NCBI GenBank assembly: GCA_012295275.1
Contig: CM022673.1
Coordinates: 16,801,310 to 16,865,309 of the forward strand
Reading direction: 5' to 3'
Origin: Chrysomallon squamiferum
Lineage: Eukaryota > Mollusca > Gastropoda > Neomphalida > Peltospiridae
DNA length: 64,000 bases
Below are positions 12,701 to 44,791 of the stretch, in pieces (within the stretch, counting starts at the first letter, position 1; each line of letters starts with the position of its first letter). The notes beneath the pieces were generated by a model. It made no database searches and was not told where the DNA came from. It was given only the letters and a program-made list of their open reading frames with translations. The position numbers and the translations under genes are program-made.

Positions 12701-13191
12701 ATTTATAGTTATAACTGATATTTGAGAAACATTATTTAAAAATATTGTTCTAAATCAAAATTATAAAATGAAATTCAGTAACTGAACCTTTTGCAGGTTA
12801 TTGGATCATTTCTTTTGTAAAATTTAAATAAAGGTAAATCTTTTAAATGCTAATTTATATTATTATTATTTTACTGAACGTTAAAATTCTTCCATTAAGG
12901 AATTAAAACATTTTACAAAACATCAAGCCTAGCAGTGGATATGTTATGCAAGTTTTCCAATCCAATCATTCATTTGAATGTTTTGTTTTTCAGTATTTTG
13001 GACCTCATACAAACACTACTTTCTTTGAAACAGACGAGAGATATCGCAATCTAGGTTTTGAAATTCTTGATCTGGGCTGTTGTAAGGTGATCAGTCATCA
13101 CATATGGGGGACACATGCATTTGTTGGCTGTCTGTTTACCAATGCACCTCTAGACCACGAAGTATTGCAGGAGATGAAAAGCATGAAATAG
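9758..13191 (+). CDS. MMADHC: MMADHC, cobalamin trafficking protein (cblD)
   Basis: Seven coding exons can be joined with consistent phase and GT/AG boundaries: 9758-9769, 10150-10276, 11022-11227, 11556-11655, 12281-12417, 12552-12638 and 12994-13191 (stop TAG). They encode 288 residues; the human protein has 296. MMADHC binds MMACHC and directs cob(II)alamin to methionine synthase in the cytosol or methylmalonyl-CoA mutase in mitochondria. The N-terminus ([17 protein letters not shown]) is basic and fits a mitochondrial leader. The middle contains [17 protein letters not shown]. The C-terminal nitroreductase-like domain contains [41 protein letters not shown] and DLGCCKVI with the conserved Cys pair implicated in cobalamin handling. 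The human internal starts Met62 and Met116 are not conserved. The first two exon junctions rest on homology plus splice sites; the last four exons are very secure. Confidence 0.93.
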
Positions 13192-13419
13192 TGTCTATGT
13201 GTGTATATATATCTATATATACACACACACACACACACACATTTGTGGGTTTTAAAAAAAAATACTTTATAGCAGTTGTGATCACAATTGGTGCATCAGT
13301 CTGAATATATTTGGAGAATTCAAATAGCACAGTATGATGAGACTAGAATGTTGGTGATGTTGTTTTAAATGATGTTGACAATTATTTTGTGGAATATTAA
13401 TATAAGTTTCTCACACTGG

Positions 13420-14193
13420 AATAAAAGTTCAAACTTTTCTTTTTATTTAAATGTAATAATAAGAAGGAAAAAAAATAGAAAAGTAAGAAATGGTTTTTGT
13501 AATGCTAAGCAAACTTTTCCTAATATGGAATAATTTATAATATTGTCAGTTTTCTACACATTAAACATGTTTAGGTTTTATAATAATAATCATTTTGAAA
13601 AACAGATATTTTGTTTTTTATAAGACAGATATGTCAATTGATAAAATAATTACATTTTTGGGGTCTAAAATAAACTGGGGGTTTTTCAGTTTATGTTTGT
13701 TAAATAAAAATCATGTTAATACATACTCATGCACACTATATTTCCTTTGTCAAATTAGTCTGTGTAATAACTGTGTTCTTATACTAAATAAAATACACAG
13801 ATTACATATAACTGTAATATGCTGTGAAATCTATGTTAATCAAAAAAAAAAAGAAGAAAAAGAAAACAAAGAAAGAAAAACAAGAAGCAAAAATAAAATA
13901 AAAGCAGACAGTATAAAATATAATTCAGAAGTTTTGCTTGTACTAAAACATTAAAATCAGTTTATATTCATGTATGGTATGCATTTTATATTTACTTCTT
14001 AATTCTTACATGATATGAATTATACAGATTTAAAAAAAGAAAATAATTCTTGCAATACATTATTCTAACTGCTTTTAAAAATATTTGCATATCATGTGGT
14101 CGGTTGACTTTATATTTTCAGTGTGAGTTAAGATTCATCTTTGTACATTTGTGTGGATGAAAACCGTATGGCAATGAAAAATGTGAAAATAAA
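13420..14193 (+). promoter_or_regulatory. Candidate MMADHC poly(A) signals
   Basis: AATAAA hexamers at 13420-13425 and 14188-14193 follow the MMADHC stop. The second is followed by a T/G-rich stretch, as expected of a cleavage site. Other AATAAA hexamers occur by chance in DNA this AT-rich, so the actual site is not fixed. Confidence 0.35.
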
Positions 14194-14502
14194 AATATTT
14201 TGACAGTATTTGTTCTTTATTTTGTTACTATGGAGTCATGTTATAAAGAAGAATTGAAATTTAAAAAATCTGATTGGGTATAAATGTAGAGTGGTATTAC
14301 TGTGAGAAAGACAAATAAAAGAAATAAAATGCAAAATGCACACGTGTGCACACACACATATTTCTTCTTCTGACATTTGAAACAGTCGATCGGTTTTGCT
14401 CCACACATCACCACGTAACGACTACAGAAAAACAGACGCCAGATTTAAAAAATAAAAATATAAAAAATTTCATTGTCATAGTTATTAATTAAAATTGAAC
14501 AG

Positions 14503-14552
<50 letters not shown>

Positions 14553-14580
14553 GTAGTAGTAGTAGTAGTAATAGTAATAG
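14503..14580. repeat. (AAT)n-(TAG)n compound microsatellite
   Basis: An AAT tract passes into TAG with interspersed TAA, the same compound type as at 1835 and 6017. Confidence 0.85.
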
Positions 14581-15923
14581 TAATACTACTAATAATCGAA
14601 GTATACAGAATTTAATTATTTAAAATATTTCTTCTTATCACGAAACAAATATTTTAAATACACAGAAAAACGTCTTAAAAAAATATCTGGTACGTATCAA
14701 AACACACACAAAAACACAGTAACTTTATTCTCACTTTGGTTATCTTTCTGAATATTTGAAGAAAAAAAGAAGGTAAAACACGAATAATCATTTGCAAATG
14801 GAAATCCATCATCACTGGCATAACATTTTTGGATTTAAAATTATTAATAATTTATCCTCTGGCAAATGAAATACTGCTGTCATATTTTTTTGTGCAGGAG
14901 TTCAGAAATTATTATATCTTGGTATTTTTATTCAAGTACAGTTTTATATTCTTAATGCTTTGAACTGAAAAGGAAATGGAAAACGAACTCTTTTGGTACT
15001 GATTATTTCCCTTAGATATTAAAAATAAGTTTGAGAGCTATGGGTTAATTTACGTGAAAGACTAAGAAAAAAAGGAATGATCTTAAGGTAAATAAATTGT
15101 TATTATGATATAATCATATATCCAATCGCTTGGATTAGCCTTGATGCAATTGTTTAACCGTATCAGTGACAAAATGTTAGTTTATATTGATAATTTCGCT
15201 AATTTTCTCATTCATCCGATTTTTTATTTTCTCGGTATTTTTTTTTTTCCACCAGAGTTGCGAAATTACCTGGCTAAATGTCAAAAAGCAATGATGTTTT
15301 ATTTATTGTAAAACTAATTAAATTTGTTCTCCAACTTAAGCAAACGACAGGTTAATAATGTTCGCTTATAGATTCCCACAGATATCACGCAGCAAAATTG
15401 TATTTATAAAGCAAAATAATATCTCTTATATCAATTTTTAATGATTACGGTAAATGTTGCAAAGTTGTAATTAAATCTATTTTTGATAAAATAAATTTAA
15501 TAAAAAAAATAAAATAATTTCAGCTACATTTAGCTGATATATAAGTAATTATAATATATAATTTATATGCTTTTTTTTGTTTTGTTTTTTAAATTTTTAA
15601 ATTATTATTATTATCATCATCACCATCATTATTCAAAGTTAGTCTGATAAATATCACTATAATTGTAAGTAACTAACATTTGTTAATGTATGATAAAGCT
15701 TTAGTTTCTAAATGAAAGTAGTTAATCTGGTTAAGCATATTTATTACACACAAATATTAAATGATTTGGAGTAAGTATCTAATGTTTATCTGAGATAATG
15801 TTTGATGATTCATTAAGAGAAAAGAAAGTATGGGAGGTTGTTTTTGATTGGTGCTAATATCAACTTCAAATATCATTAAGTTTTTAGATTGAAGAAAATG
15901 TTAGATTTATGATCAAATTTAAG

Positions 15924-16250
15924 AACTGAATGTTACCTAATACCTATATTCTAAAGCTAATTTGTATAAATTAAGTAGTTCTATTCAGTAATGAATTACA
16001 GTTGTATTGCCAATGAAATATTAATTACAATATTACACTGATATCTTACAATACTGGGAGGAAAAAAGGAAATAATAAAACTTTTAAATTTAAAAACTAA
16101 ATGTTATTCTAATGTTATTCTAACTAAAACTATATTCTAATGTTAATTTGTATAAATTGAGTAGTTCTGTTTAGTAATAAAATTATAAATATAATTTTTA
16201 CTGCCAGTGAAATATTAATTACAAAATTCACTGATACTTCACAAATGTGA
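15924..16250. repeat. Diverged tandem duplication (~170 bp unit)
   Basis: The first copy (from about 15924) and second copy (from about 16091) share in order: ACT(G/A)AATGTTA, TATATTCTAA, CTAATTTGTATAAATT or TTAATTTGTATAAATT, AGTAGTTCT, a TGAAATATTAATTACAA block and CACTGATA. Indels and substitutions show the duplication is not recent. Confidence 0.75.
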
Positions 16251-16505
16251 AGAAAAAAAAAAAAAAATAGTAATGATACAATTTTTAATTTTGTACTAGA
16301 TAGAAAATACCAGATAATAAATTTTAAAAATATAGAATTTTTTTTTTGGGGGGTTGGGTATCTGTATACATAAGATTTTGTATTATATCATTTTTTAAAT
16401 ATATGATTTTTATTTTATCAATATCATACATATATATTCTGTAATATAAACAAAATTTATGTTTATCAATATCTGAATGATTGATTTAAATTTCTAACAG
16501 TATCT

Positions 16506-16507
<2 letters not shown>

Positions 16508-16579
<72 letters not shown>

Positions 16580-16593
16580 CACACACACACACA
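16508..16593. repeat. (AC)n microsatellite
   Basis: Near-perfect AC tract with one G interruption at about 16573, about 45 bp upstream of the probable acceptor of the first NEK10 coding exon. Confidence 0.95.
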
Positions 16594-16766
16594 TAATTAT
16601 TATACTCCTTTTAATTATTATTTTATTTTCTATTCTAGCTTTCCTTTGTATATTAAAATGTACCTGTGATAGAAACATGAAGAGAATGTAAACCAGGTCA
16701 GCCAGAGGCCTTGTTTGCAGCCCTTATCTTTCCATCCGTCCACAACACCACTGATTTTATATTAGT

Positions 16767-34811
<18,045 letters not shown>

Positions 34812-36517
34812 CATACTGATTAATTTTACTTTGTTTTGTTTATTTACAAATTTACTTCTTTCTTTCCTTATTTCTTTATCTAGTGCTTGTTTATTTATCT
34901 ATTTATCTATTAAAGACTGGAATGTAAACCAATTACTGGTTTTATAAAGAATTTAATATAATTTTCACATTTAATTATTATTATTATTTATTATTATTAT
35001 TATTATTATTATCATCATCATCAATATCAGTTTATTTGATTTTATCTTTTTTTTGCCAGTGTATTATTTTATTATAATTACATTATGCTAAATATATATA
35101 TTTAAGTTCCACTCAAATGAAAAAAAAAAACTCATTGCAGGAATATGTTTTAAGAAGTCCTGTAATGCAAATCAGATTATATTTTATAGTTTATGATAAC
35201 TTATAGTAGAAAGAAAACAGTCTAAGCACATTATTTTTAAAAATCTGTTTTATGACGATTTTTAAAGTATACAGTTTTCACAGTTTTTATGACTTTAAAA
35301 AACTGTAGTTAATTTTGTCCACACCAGAGAATGTGAATTTATGTTATATAGTGATTAACTTTGACATTTTATATAACTGTATTATGAATTTATTTTTCCA
35401 ACAATATTTCTGGTTTTTAAGATTGGTGTTTTACAAGACAATCAAAATAATAAATTATTTATTCAGACACTGAATAATAATAAAGTAACAGATATTTTTT
35501 ATGTAATTTATTCATTTTTTATTTATTTATTTATTCCTTCTTCTTCTTCTTCTTATTATTATTATTTATTTATTTGTTATTTTTATTTTATAAAATGCTT
35601 TTATAATGGTGAAAAAGCATGTAATACAAAATGTTCAAAAATAAAATACATTCCTTTGCTTTTACTTGGTGACTCAGTCTTATAGGCATTTTCTTCATAG
35701 CTCATGCCTTAAGTTCTTTTATTTTGTTTTGCTTTAATAAATATTTTTGTTAAACTGCATCAGAAGAAACGGGTAGAAAAAGTGACATGTTTTCTGAGTC
35801 GTTCTATTTAGTTGTTATTTTTTTTATTTATTTTTTTAGAATGTATAGTGTGAATGTGAAAAGATTTTATTTTCACTTATTATAGAAAACCTATTTTCCT
35901 GGTTTTGTAGATTTTGCTGCAATAATACTGTATATAAATACTATTTAAATACCAAATGATTTGTAAAACATGTTAGTTTTTTAATTGTATTTTATTTTAT
36001 AAGATCATATCTTTATTTTTATTTATTTATTATAATAATTATTATTATTTTTATTGTTCTTCTTATTTTTTTTATTTATTTATTTATTTATTTATTTATT
36101 TCTTTTTTTAACTGTTTACCTGTTTTTAATTTTTTCAACAATTTGAATTAACAGGTGTTTTTTTGCATTTTTTGTTTAATTTTTTTTTTTTATATATATT
36201 TGTATATTATTAATAGTTCTACTGCTTCTTAATCTTTCTGTGATACTATTTAAACCACAAAATGATTTAAATTTGAAATATATGTAAATGTATTTAAGAT
36301 ATTTAATCAGTCAGTATTATTACAGATTATTAAATCTGTGTGGGAGTTTAACATTTTAATGTTTTCTTTTATATGGCATGTTTCTGGTAGGTGTGTAATT
36401 TGGGCAGGTCTCTATCTCCCCACAGTAACAGATATTTGTAGATCACTTCTGCAAAAAATATAATTTGCTAAAAAATATCCTACAGAGTATTATCATTATT
36501 ATTATCTTTATTAATTT

Positions 36518-36543
36518 TATTATTATTATTATTATTATTGTTG

Positions 36544-36608
<65 letters not shown>

Positions 36609-36882
36609 TTCAAAAATCAAATGTTTTCAGTAATTATGCATCCACCATGTTTCCAAAAGGATTCTTGTGTATGGACCTACAATGTTAGTAATAATGTTTT
36701 CCTTTTATTTTTTTATTTTTTTTATTATTATTTTTTGTCCTAAGAATAATTAAATTATATAATGTTGATTAAAATACATTTTTTTCTTTCTCTGTTTTAA
36801 AGATAATTATATATTTAATTGGATTATACATTTTTTTGGTACAAATACAAAGGTTTCATTATATTTTTTTTTATTATTGTTA

Positions 36883-36933
<51 letters not shown>
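36518..36933. repeat. Two long (TTA)n microsatellites
   Basis: Near-perfect ATT tracts at 36518-36607 and 36871-36933, separated by unique AT-rich sequence. Simple repeats. Confidence 0.9.
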
Positions 36934-36936
<3 letters not shown>

Positions 36937-38637
36937 TTTCATTTCAACAGTAAGAGGATAGATATTATGAACAAAAAATGTAAAAAAAATAACTATCACC
37001 ACTTGTACAAAGTGTATTCCACAAAATGTCTGTGTGTGAGTTTGTCTGCTTCTTGTGTCATACATACTGTGAATGGAAATATTAATCCACATTTATACCA
37101 AGTATATATTTAAGAAAAAAACAACAAAACAAATTTATATTTGTTTGTCTGATTGATATGTTGTAAATTGAAATACTAACCCACAATAAATCCGTAACAT
37201 GATTTCTGTCTGTATGTCTGTGTGTAAGTCTGTTACTTTTGCTGTGAAATGAAATAAATACCCAAACATATTCGCATGTTTTGATGGTTTTGTTATTAAT
37301 GGACTACAAGAAGATTTGTTATGTATTTTCTAGGATTATAGCAGGGTATGTTCTTGTTTGGTTTTTGAAAATAAAACTGCTGTGAATTCAAGTGTGCAAA
37401 TATTAATAATAACAATAATAACAACAACAACAGCAACAATAAAACAAATAAAAAACAGTTGTTGACAATGTAAATTATAATTTAAATAATTTTTTTTTTT
37501 TTTTTTTTTTACTTCTTTATATCATTTTACTTTCCATTTGCTGTTAAATGAATTTTAGGATATATTTAAACAAATGGTATTACAATTAATTTTTTTGAAA
37601 TTGCTGCTAAGTTTTTATGTATTGATTGTACTTATTAATATCATGTATATAAATTATTTATGTCAAAAAAATATGTATGCTATTTATTATTAAAACAATG
37701 TTTCCACATTTACCTAAAATCACCTCATATTATACCAAAGATGTTGTCTTTGATATGCCGTCCATTTGTTTTTGTTTGTATTATTTAATTTGTTTTATTG
37801 GATGTAGTACTTTTCATTTTTTAATGGCTTCTCTCAGTTAACTTTTATTATTCTGTTATGGATTCTTAAGATTATTTCATTATTTTAAGACTTAATAATT
37901 AATTATTGATTCTAAACTATATTTTGTTTTGATCTTTGACAATATCATTATTGATTTTTAAATTTCTGATTTTACTTCATCATTCAGTATCATGATCCAT
38001 CAGCATGGAACTAAAAGTAATAAAGGTTAAAAGTATATTAAAAGCAAAATAATAATAATAAAAATTTTACTTTATTTTTTAAATTTAATAATAAAACGGA
38101 GACATAAAATAAAGAAATAACAACAAAATGTTTTTAAATAATAATAAAAGTAAAAATTTGATATTTATCAAAGTAGAATATCATGTAAGTATGACAGTAT
38201 AAAACATTAAAGAATTTTAAAAAATACTAGTTTTATCATAGTAGAAAATGTAAATTGTTTCACTCAGCCTAACTACTGAATGTAACTTAAATAATTTCTC
38301 TTGTTTTTAACATGTAAGGAGTGCAACAGATGACAAAAATACATTTATTGAAGTTTATTTAGCATTTACAGAAGTTTATGAAAATTAAGTTTAAAATATT
38401 TTGTCATATACAAACCAGTTGTATACTGTTTTTGCAGATCAGTGTAAATCATTTATTATACTTGTCAAGTTGTGATAATGGAAGGTTGTTAAATAATGAC
38501 TATATTATTTATTTTGGGTGTTTTCTTTTGTCAGTTCATTTTTTGCTACATGAAATCACACAGAATTGTAGTTTTAATTTACATAGGTGATTCAACACTT
38601 TTTAAACTATTTATTTATTTGTTAATATCATCATTAT

Positions 38638-38639
38638 TA

Positions 38640-38681
<42 letters not shown>

Positions 38682-38718
38682 GTTATTATTATCATTATTA
38701 TCATTATCATCATCATCA
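38638..38718. repeat. (TTA)n/(TCA)n microsatellite
   Basis: A TTA tract grading into ATC repeats at its right end. Confidence 0.9.
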
Positions 38719-39387
38719 AGTATTTTTGGTTGTTTTACTTGCTTGCTAAGCTTGACCAGTGTGACAAACAAATAATTTCTACATGTTCTGTGTACAGAGC
38801 TGATTATCAGTTTAGATAACAGGGTGGTGCATTTCCAATGGCTCACATTGGTCACAGAACACCTGACCATCCAGGTATGTGTGTGTATTAAACCTACATT
38901 CCTGTTTTATATTTAACATAATCCATCTTTATATGTCAGATGAGTTGATTTACACTCAGATGATGTTTTGTATTTATTTATTTCTGACTTTGTTTGCCGT
39001 CCTTACAGTTATATGACAGGGTCATTTCTATTCCACTTTGCTGAACTTTGCTGTACTTCCTGGTGTACTTCTGTATTTACCTGTTTGCTATACTTCAGTT
39101 TTATTTAAGTATTTATTGTTTTGTGTGTTTAATTTCTGTTACTCCACATTATGCAAGTGTTTTACACATGTATAAAAGTAACTTTTAAAATAAATGTAAG
39201 AAAACACATTTGTGTTGAGTTTTAATTAATATAATTTGTATTACTATTATCATTATCATTTTGTTATTGTCATCATAATTATGATTATTATCATTATTAT
39301 TATTCTTTACCTTTCCTTTCTTCCTTTCTTTAAGTAAATGTAATAAGTTAATTGTTTGTATTATTTTCTTCATGTTAAACTCGTCAA

Positions 39388-39430
39388 AATAAAGAACTGA
39401 ACACAGAGAGAGAAATGATAAGAATTTATT
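39388..39430. promoter_or_regulatory. Converging poly(A) signals
   Basis: AATAAA on the plus strand at 39388-39393 and on the minus strand (TTTATT at 39425-39430) face each other within about 40 bp. Another plus-strand AATAAA is at 39189-39194. This is a plausible boundary between rightward NEK10 transcription and a leftward transcript from the RBMS side, but no transcript evidence is available. Confidence 0.3.
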
Positions 39431-39882
39431 GCAGACGTTTCAAAAAGCCAAACAAGACTGAACATCAACTGTCATACCTACACAAATCGTACGCTATTTA
39501 AAATATATTAAAACAATAAATCTAAAAAAACAATGATCCATACATGATGAAAAAGAATTTTAAAAAGTAAACAAATAATAAAATGTAAATAATAATAAAT
39601 ACTCAATAAAATAGTTAATAAAAATAAAATAAACACCATTAATTCTGTAAAACATTTATTCTCAAAAGAAAAACAAATTAGTTGAAAGAAAATGAGATAG
39701 AAGGGGAAAAAATATAAAATTTGTTTAAATAGATTTAATATTGAAGCTGACTGATAGAAGAACACTATATTGTCGTTTTCTGAATACATTTAGTGATGAT
39801 GTGGCAAATATTAGAAACAAATTAGATTGCTGTATGTACATGCAGTTATCAGACATCAGATCCAGTTTTGATGTTATATGTA

Positions 39883-39934
<52 letters not shown>

Positions 39935-41375
39935 TAATTTATTTATCTCATTTAAATTTAGTTTTTCTGTTTTCTCATTACATTGATGACGAAAGATGAT
40001 TTACGACTAACTTAGTAACTGTAACGACCAAATGTACTGACCGATGTTTCCAATGAAGTGAGGTATTTCTCTTAAAATGAGCACTGTTGGTCCAGGACTG
40101 ACAATAATATCACATTATTGGATACGATACATTTATTTTCTATATTACGAATACTGCAGAATAAGTTTAAGAGATCGGTAGTTTCAGTTCGTATTTTATT
40201 TCGTGCTGTTTCCGTATGTAATAAGTATTCGTTCTTCTTTCGTATAATTTTCGACTGTCGAATTTATATGAACCGTTGTTAAAATAACTATTATCGTAAA
40301 CGGAGAAAAATCATTAACACCGTTTAAATCAGTCAACGAAGAAAGAAAGATGTAAGCTTGAGAAAATAAAACAAAAAGAAAAAGGAAATTTTTATTATTA
40401 TTATTATTTTTTTTTTAATATTAATTTTTTTTTAAAATGTCTTTGTATGTGTGCGATTGCACGTGTTTATAAATCTATTAAAAATAAAATACAAAGCTTT
40501 ATACTAAACGTAAAAGAAAATTTATGAAGATAAATAATGTAATTTTTCCTCCGTTCCAGCACTTTTCGAAATATACGGATAAAGAGATAGCTGATAATAA
40601 AATAAATAAATAAATAATTTTTAAAAAACCCAATGTAAATAATTTAAAAAAAAACATTAACAAAAATGACTTAAATAAAAATTCTGACGTTAAGGAAATC
40701 TAAATCGAGGCACAACAAACAAAATCAACATATACAACAATAAGAACAACATCAACAAAAACAACAATACGTAATCTTGTTATAAACAGTCCCTTGTGTA
40801 TAAAAAAATAAAAAATAAAAAAAAAATAAATAAAATGATAGCTGATGATGATGAAAATTAAAGGCGCCAGAACTAAAATACATCAAGTTGTTCTTGGTAC
40901 GTGTGTACACATACATAAATATGCGAAAGTGTATTTTTTACTGTGGTACTGAAAGACCCAACGATTCTTTGAAAGGTATATTACCAAAGACTTGCATATA
41001 TATATTAGATACCGACTCCCTGGCTAATGGTGTTTTCAGTTACATTTTGGAGATGACGATCCCAGTTTTAAATATTTCATAACAAGGTATTATCCTACAT
41101 CAGAGAAAACATTTCAGTTTAAGACAGAGATGATACGATTTGCCATTTTGTTTGGGCTAGATATACTTTATTTTGTCAGACAAAGGAGAGATGTATTTAT
41201 AAACTGAGTGAGAAACTGCTAATGCACTGAACAGAGCACGAAAAACAGTAGAGAGAAATGTTAATTAAAGAGAAACTTGAAAAAGAATGTTCAAGACAAG
41301 AAGATTACGATAAAAAAAAATAATAATAACAATAATAAAATAAATAATAAAATTTAAAAATTAAAAAAAAAAAAA

Positions 41376-41406
<31 letters not shown>

Positions 41407-43196
41407 TAAATAATAAAATTTAAAAATTTAAAAAAAACACCCACAAATGCAACACCATAGTGAAGAATTTTACCTCATCCATAACTGAAATTAGAAAACA
41501 TTAAACCTGAGAAGTAAACATCCGCACAAGTATACATTCAAATCAATCTATCTTTCAAATTGAAAATAAATCATTTGTTAATCAACATGCAGTTAAAACA
41601 TAAAAACTATAAAGAAACAACAACAACAACAACAACGAAATGAACAATTCTTTTTTTCTTCTTTCCAGCTATGAAAAAAAAAAAAAAAATCAATTATAAA
41701 AATTCAGTCCATGCAGCCGTTTGGAAGTCTGTGTCGGTTAGAGGGCTTTTCTTTTTAAAAACAACAAAATACAAGGCGATGAAAAGATAATCCAGTGACA
41801 TAAATTTTAAACAAAATATACAAAAGAAAAATGTTTCTGTATGATCGTTTGATGTATGAAAATGCCTTCAAGTTTAGGAATTTAGGAATATGTGTATGTA
41901 CGTGTCTAGGAAGAAGTAATTATTATTGTTTAAAAAACAAACGTCTCCTCTGTAATTCTTTCTTTAATTTTATTTGCTATCTTCAGATTTGTTAATGATG
42001 ATACATTGGATTTTAGTCTGTTAACGAAAGAAATGTTTGTGAAAATGGAATCGAAGTGCCGAGATTAAATCTTATGTAATTATCTTTGTCTCTTTGAAAT
42101 AAAAGGAAACGGTTAAATTGGATGCAGATGAAAAAGAAACAATCAAGTAAAAATATCCTCGAGGCTTTTTAAAATAGAACAATGAACTAAAAGACTCAAA
42201 CTGTTCATGCTTTGAGTGTAAAATATCTAAAACGACAGACGCGTGAAATAATGAATCGTAACAAAGATCACAGTGGCAAAAAGATTTAAAAAGACCACAT
42301 AAACATGATGTAAAAATAGCACAATTTGAATAGATTTTTAAAAAATCCCTCACATTTTCTTTACAACAAAACATCAGTTAAAAAACAACAATTTCACAAA
42401 ATAGTTTTTTAAAAAATATCAATCCCTTCATAAAAAAACACCTTACAGTTCAAAATAGAACAACATTCACAAACTTTTCTAACTTTTCACGAAACAAAAG
42501 TATTTTTGTAAAAAAACAAAACGAATGCCATAGTGATGTAATAGCGGTATTACACAGTTTTCTGTGTCATCACCTTTTTTTCACACTCCTTAGTTTCTCT
42601 TTGACATTTTTGTTAATTTTACAGAATCCGTGAAAATTGTCTCAAGTGAAATAGTATGACTCCAGAGTTCATAGGCACTGTATTCTTATGGCAATGTTGA
42701 TCAATTATTCTAAAACAAACAATCAAAAAGATAATAATGATTAAAAAAAAAGAAGAAGAAAAAGAAAGAAATGATAATCAAAATTTATGTTAATTTTGAT
42801 TGCCATCATTTTTTTTTTTATCTACATTTCTTTACGATATTCATTACTGCTTGAAAGATGCACATCAGAATAACGACGTCATCTTTCTTTTGTGATATCC
42901 TGAACTGCCTCTTTCAAGATGAAATATATTTAGTGAGAAATAAAATAAAATAGACAGAGACAGATATAATTATATTTGATAATCACAGGCTTTGTTATTA
43001 TTTTTTATTTCATTTTGCGTAACAATAAATAAAGAAATAAAAACTTTGGTAAGAAAATATCTTTTAGCACGTTTTTTTTTTTATTAATTATTTAATTATT
43101 ATTATTATTTTTTTTTTTTTTTAAACTTTCTCCTTCACAGCTAGCACATTAATCTGGCCCAGAGTTGGCATCATCTGATGCACATGTGATCAATGT

Positions 43197-43197
<1 letters not shown>
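39431..43197. other. CpG-retaining non-coding region, possible minus-strand 3' UTR
   Basis: No coding gene was found. From about 39.98 to 42.9 kb the sequence is more complex and visibly richer in CpG than the NEK10 or RBMS introns, with short A-rich and AAT tracts. It may be a long 3' UTR of the transcript containing the exon at 43329-43409, or open intergenic DNA. The minus-strand open frame at 42072-42374 has no domain-like features. Confidence 0.4.

Positions 43198-43288
<91 letters not shown>
43198..43288. repeat. (TC)n microsatellite
   Basis: About 90 bp of perfect TC, ending 40 bp from the donor of the minus-strand exon at 43329-43409. On the minus-strand transcript it reads as (GA)n just inside the following intron. 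Confidence 0.97.
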
Positions 43289-43290
<2 letters not shown>

Positions 43291-43328
43291 AAGTAAGGGT
43301 AAAACAATTTAAAGAAATTAACGCGTAC

Positions 43329-43409
43329 CTCAACTGGGACTGTTTGCAACATGGCGCCTCCCTGCGTCCCGGGCTGATATGACATCTGAGTGTAGGGTCC
43401 TGATACATA
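43329..43409 (-). CDS. Candidate distal RBMS C-terminal exon
   Basis: A minus-strand 27-codon exon, phase 0 at both ends, with a TTATTTTTCAG acceptor and a GAG|GTACGC donor. It encodes YVSGPYTQMSYQPGTQGGAM followed by LQTVPVE. This resembles the Tyr/Gln-rich end of vertebrate RBMS proteins (…YIPQYTPV…, …MQTTAVPVEE…). The phase lets it follow the RBMS exon at 55137-55299, which also ends in phase 0. A terminal exon is not certain. One option is after the AG at 43174-43175 (MMPTLGQINVLAVKEKV, stop), but its acceptor lacks pyrimidines. Alternatively this is exon 2 of the transcript starting at 44878. Confidence 0.5.
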
Positions 43410-43526
43410 CTGAAAAATAATAATGTTCTTTTTATTGTATTATATATAAATATACATAGATGAAAAATGGCAGCCCCCAATCATTTTGACTTCCTAATTT
43501 TATTACTGTCTATTTTACCTATCATT

Positions 43527-43574
<48 letters not shown>

Positions 43575-44059
43575 TTTTTTAATAAATAATTTTTTATTAT
43601 TAGTAGTATTTTTGTATTAACCATCTTCCGTGAATCGCCTTGGACTATTTTATTAATAATATTATCACAGGATGCTGTCAAGAACAAATAAAATAATGAT
43701 ATGAAATACAAAAAATATATTACGTACGTTATATAAATTCACCTTTACAATGAAACTTGAAAAAAGAAAGAGAGAGAAAAAAGAGGGCACCATGTGACTG
43801 TGTAAAAGTGGAATATAACCGCAAGTAACAGTTTGGCATTTCCAGCTCTATCATTAAATCGTTTTAATTGTCCATTTTATTTTTATTGTTTGGCAATTAA
43901 TCATGAATTAATTAAACATTTTTAGAATCCATCATTATAATGTCAAAACTAAACAGATCCATTTTGAAAATTTCCTAGCTACGCTTAGATTAAAATGTAA
44001 ATAATTCTACACATACTCACATTGTTACATATACACACAAAATAAATTGTGAATGAAAT

Positions 44060-44105
<46 letters not shown>

Positions 44106-44671
44106 ACTATGGATTGGAAATAGAGAACAAGTCTTAGAAACAGATAGAAGTATAGTATCGAAATACAATTTTATTTATTTATTTATTTTCTTAGTTAGTT
44201 TAATATTTTATCGTAAAATCCCAAGGTCAACGTAAAAATATTTTGTTCGTGTTTTAATAGTGTTATTAATTACAAATTGTCTTTATTAATACAAAATATA
44301 GTTTTATTTTTACTATATTAAAAAAGCCCTAGACCAGTTAAGGCCATGAACAGAACTACGAAACATTCTACAGTAACATAAATATATAACAAATTAATAA
44401 CAAGAGCAAACTGGAACATGCATAGCTGAAGGAAATTTGCCATGGTAAAAACATGCATGCTATAGTTAATTTTATTCTTTTTTTATAGTTAAGAAAATAT
44501 TCATAAATTTCTATGCTTTTAAAATTTAAAAGTTAAATGTATTAAAATAAAATTATATCAATATAATTATATAAATATAATTTATTTATTTTAAATAATT
44601 AAAAATAATTTTAATACTTTCAAAATAGTATAATTTATTATTTTTGCAGTTATTGTTATTACTACTACTAC

Positions 44672-44714
<43 letters not shown>

Positions 44715-44791
44715 GTGAGAAAAAAAAATATAATTTTTATTTATCGATGTTTACATAGCTACTCCCAGTGAATACGCATTTTAACACTTAC

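Larger units (their letters stand above)
14200..16638. other. MMADHC-NEK10 intergenic region with probable NEK10 promoter
   Basis: No coding gene is seen. Repeats: AAT/TAG compound at 14503-14580, a diverged tandem duplication at about 15924-16250 and (AC)n at 16508-16593. The segment at about 15120-15400 is more complex and keeps a few CpGs, so it is a possible NEK10 promoter or first-exon region. An acceptor-like TTCTATTCTAG ends at 16638. The leader after it carries a four-codon upstream ORF (MKRM then TAA) near 16677. Confidence 0.4.
34812..39430. other. NEK10 3' UTR and convergent intergenic DNA
   Basis: No gene is recognised. The first part is presumably NEK10 3' UTR. Long trinucleotide tracts (36518-36607, 36871-36933, 38638-38718) and TTTA tracts fill much of it. 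A short complex segment near 38750-38880 has an open frame (VVHFQWLTLVTEHLTIQ) followed by a GTATGT donor-like site but no homology I recognise. Confidence 0.5.

Noticed and set aside
38750-38880. Exon-like segment ending in a GTATGT donor
   Set aside because: A single short open stretch with no homology, no partner exon and no clear acceptor.
42072-42374. Minus-strand 100-codon open frame
   Set aside because: It has Cys/Phe-rich random composition with no splice or homology support, in a probable UTR.
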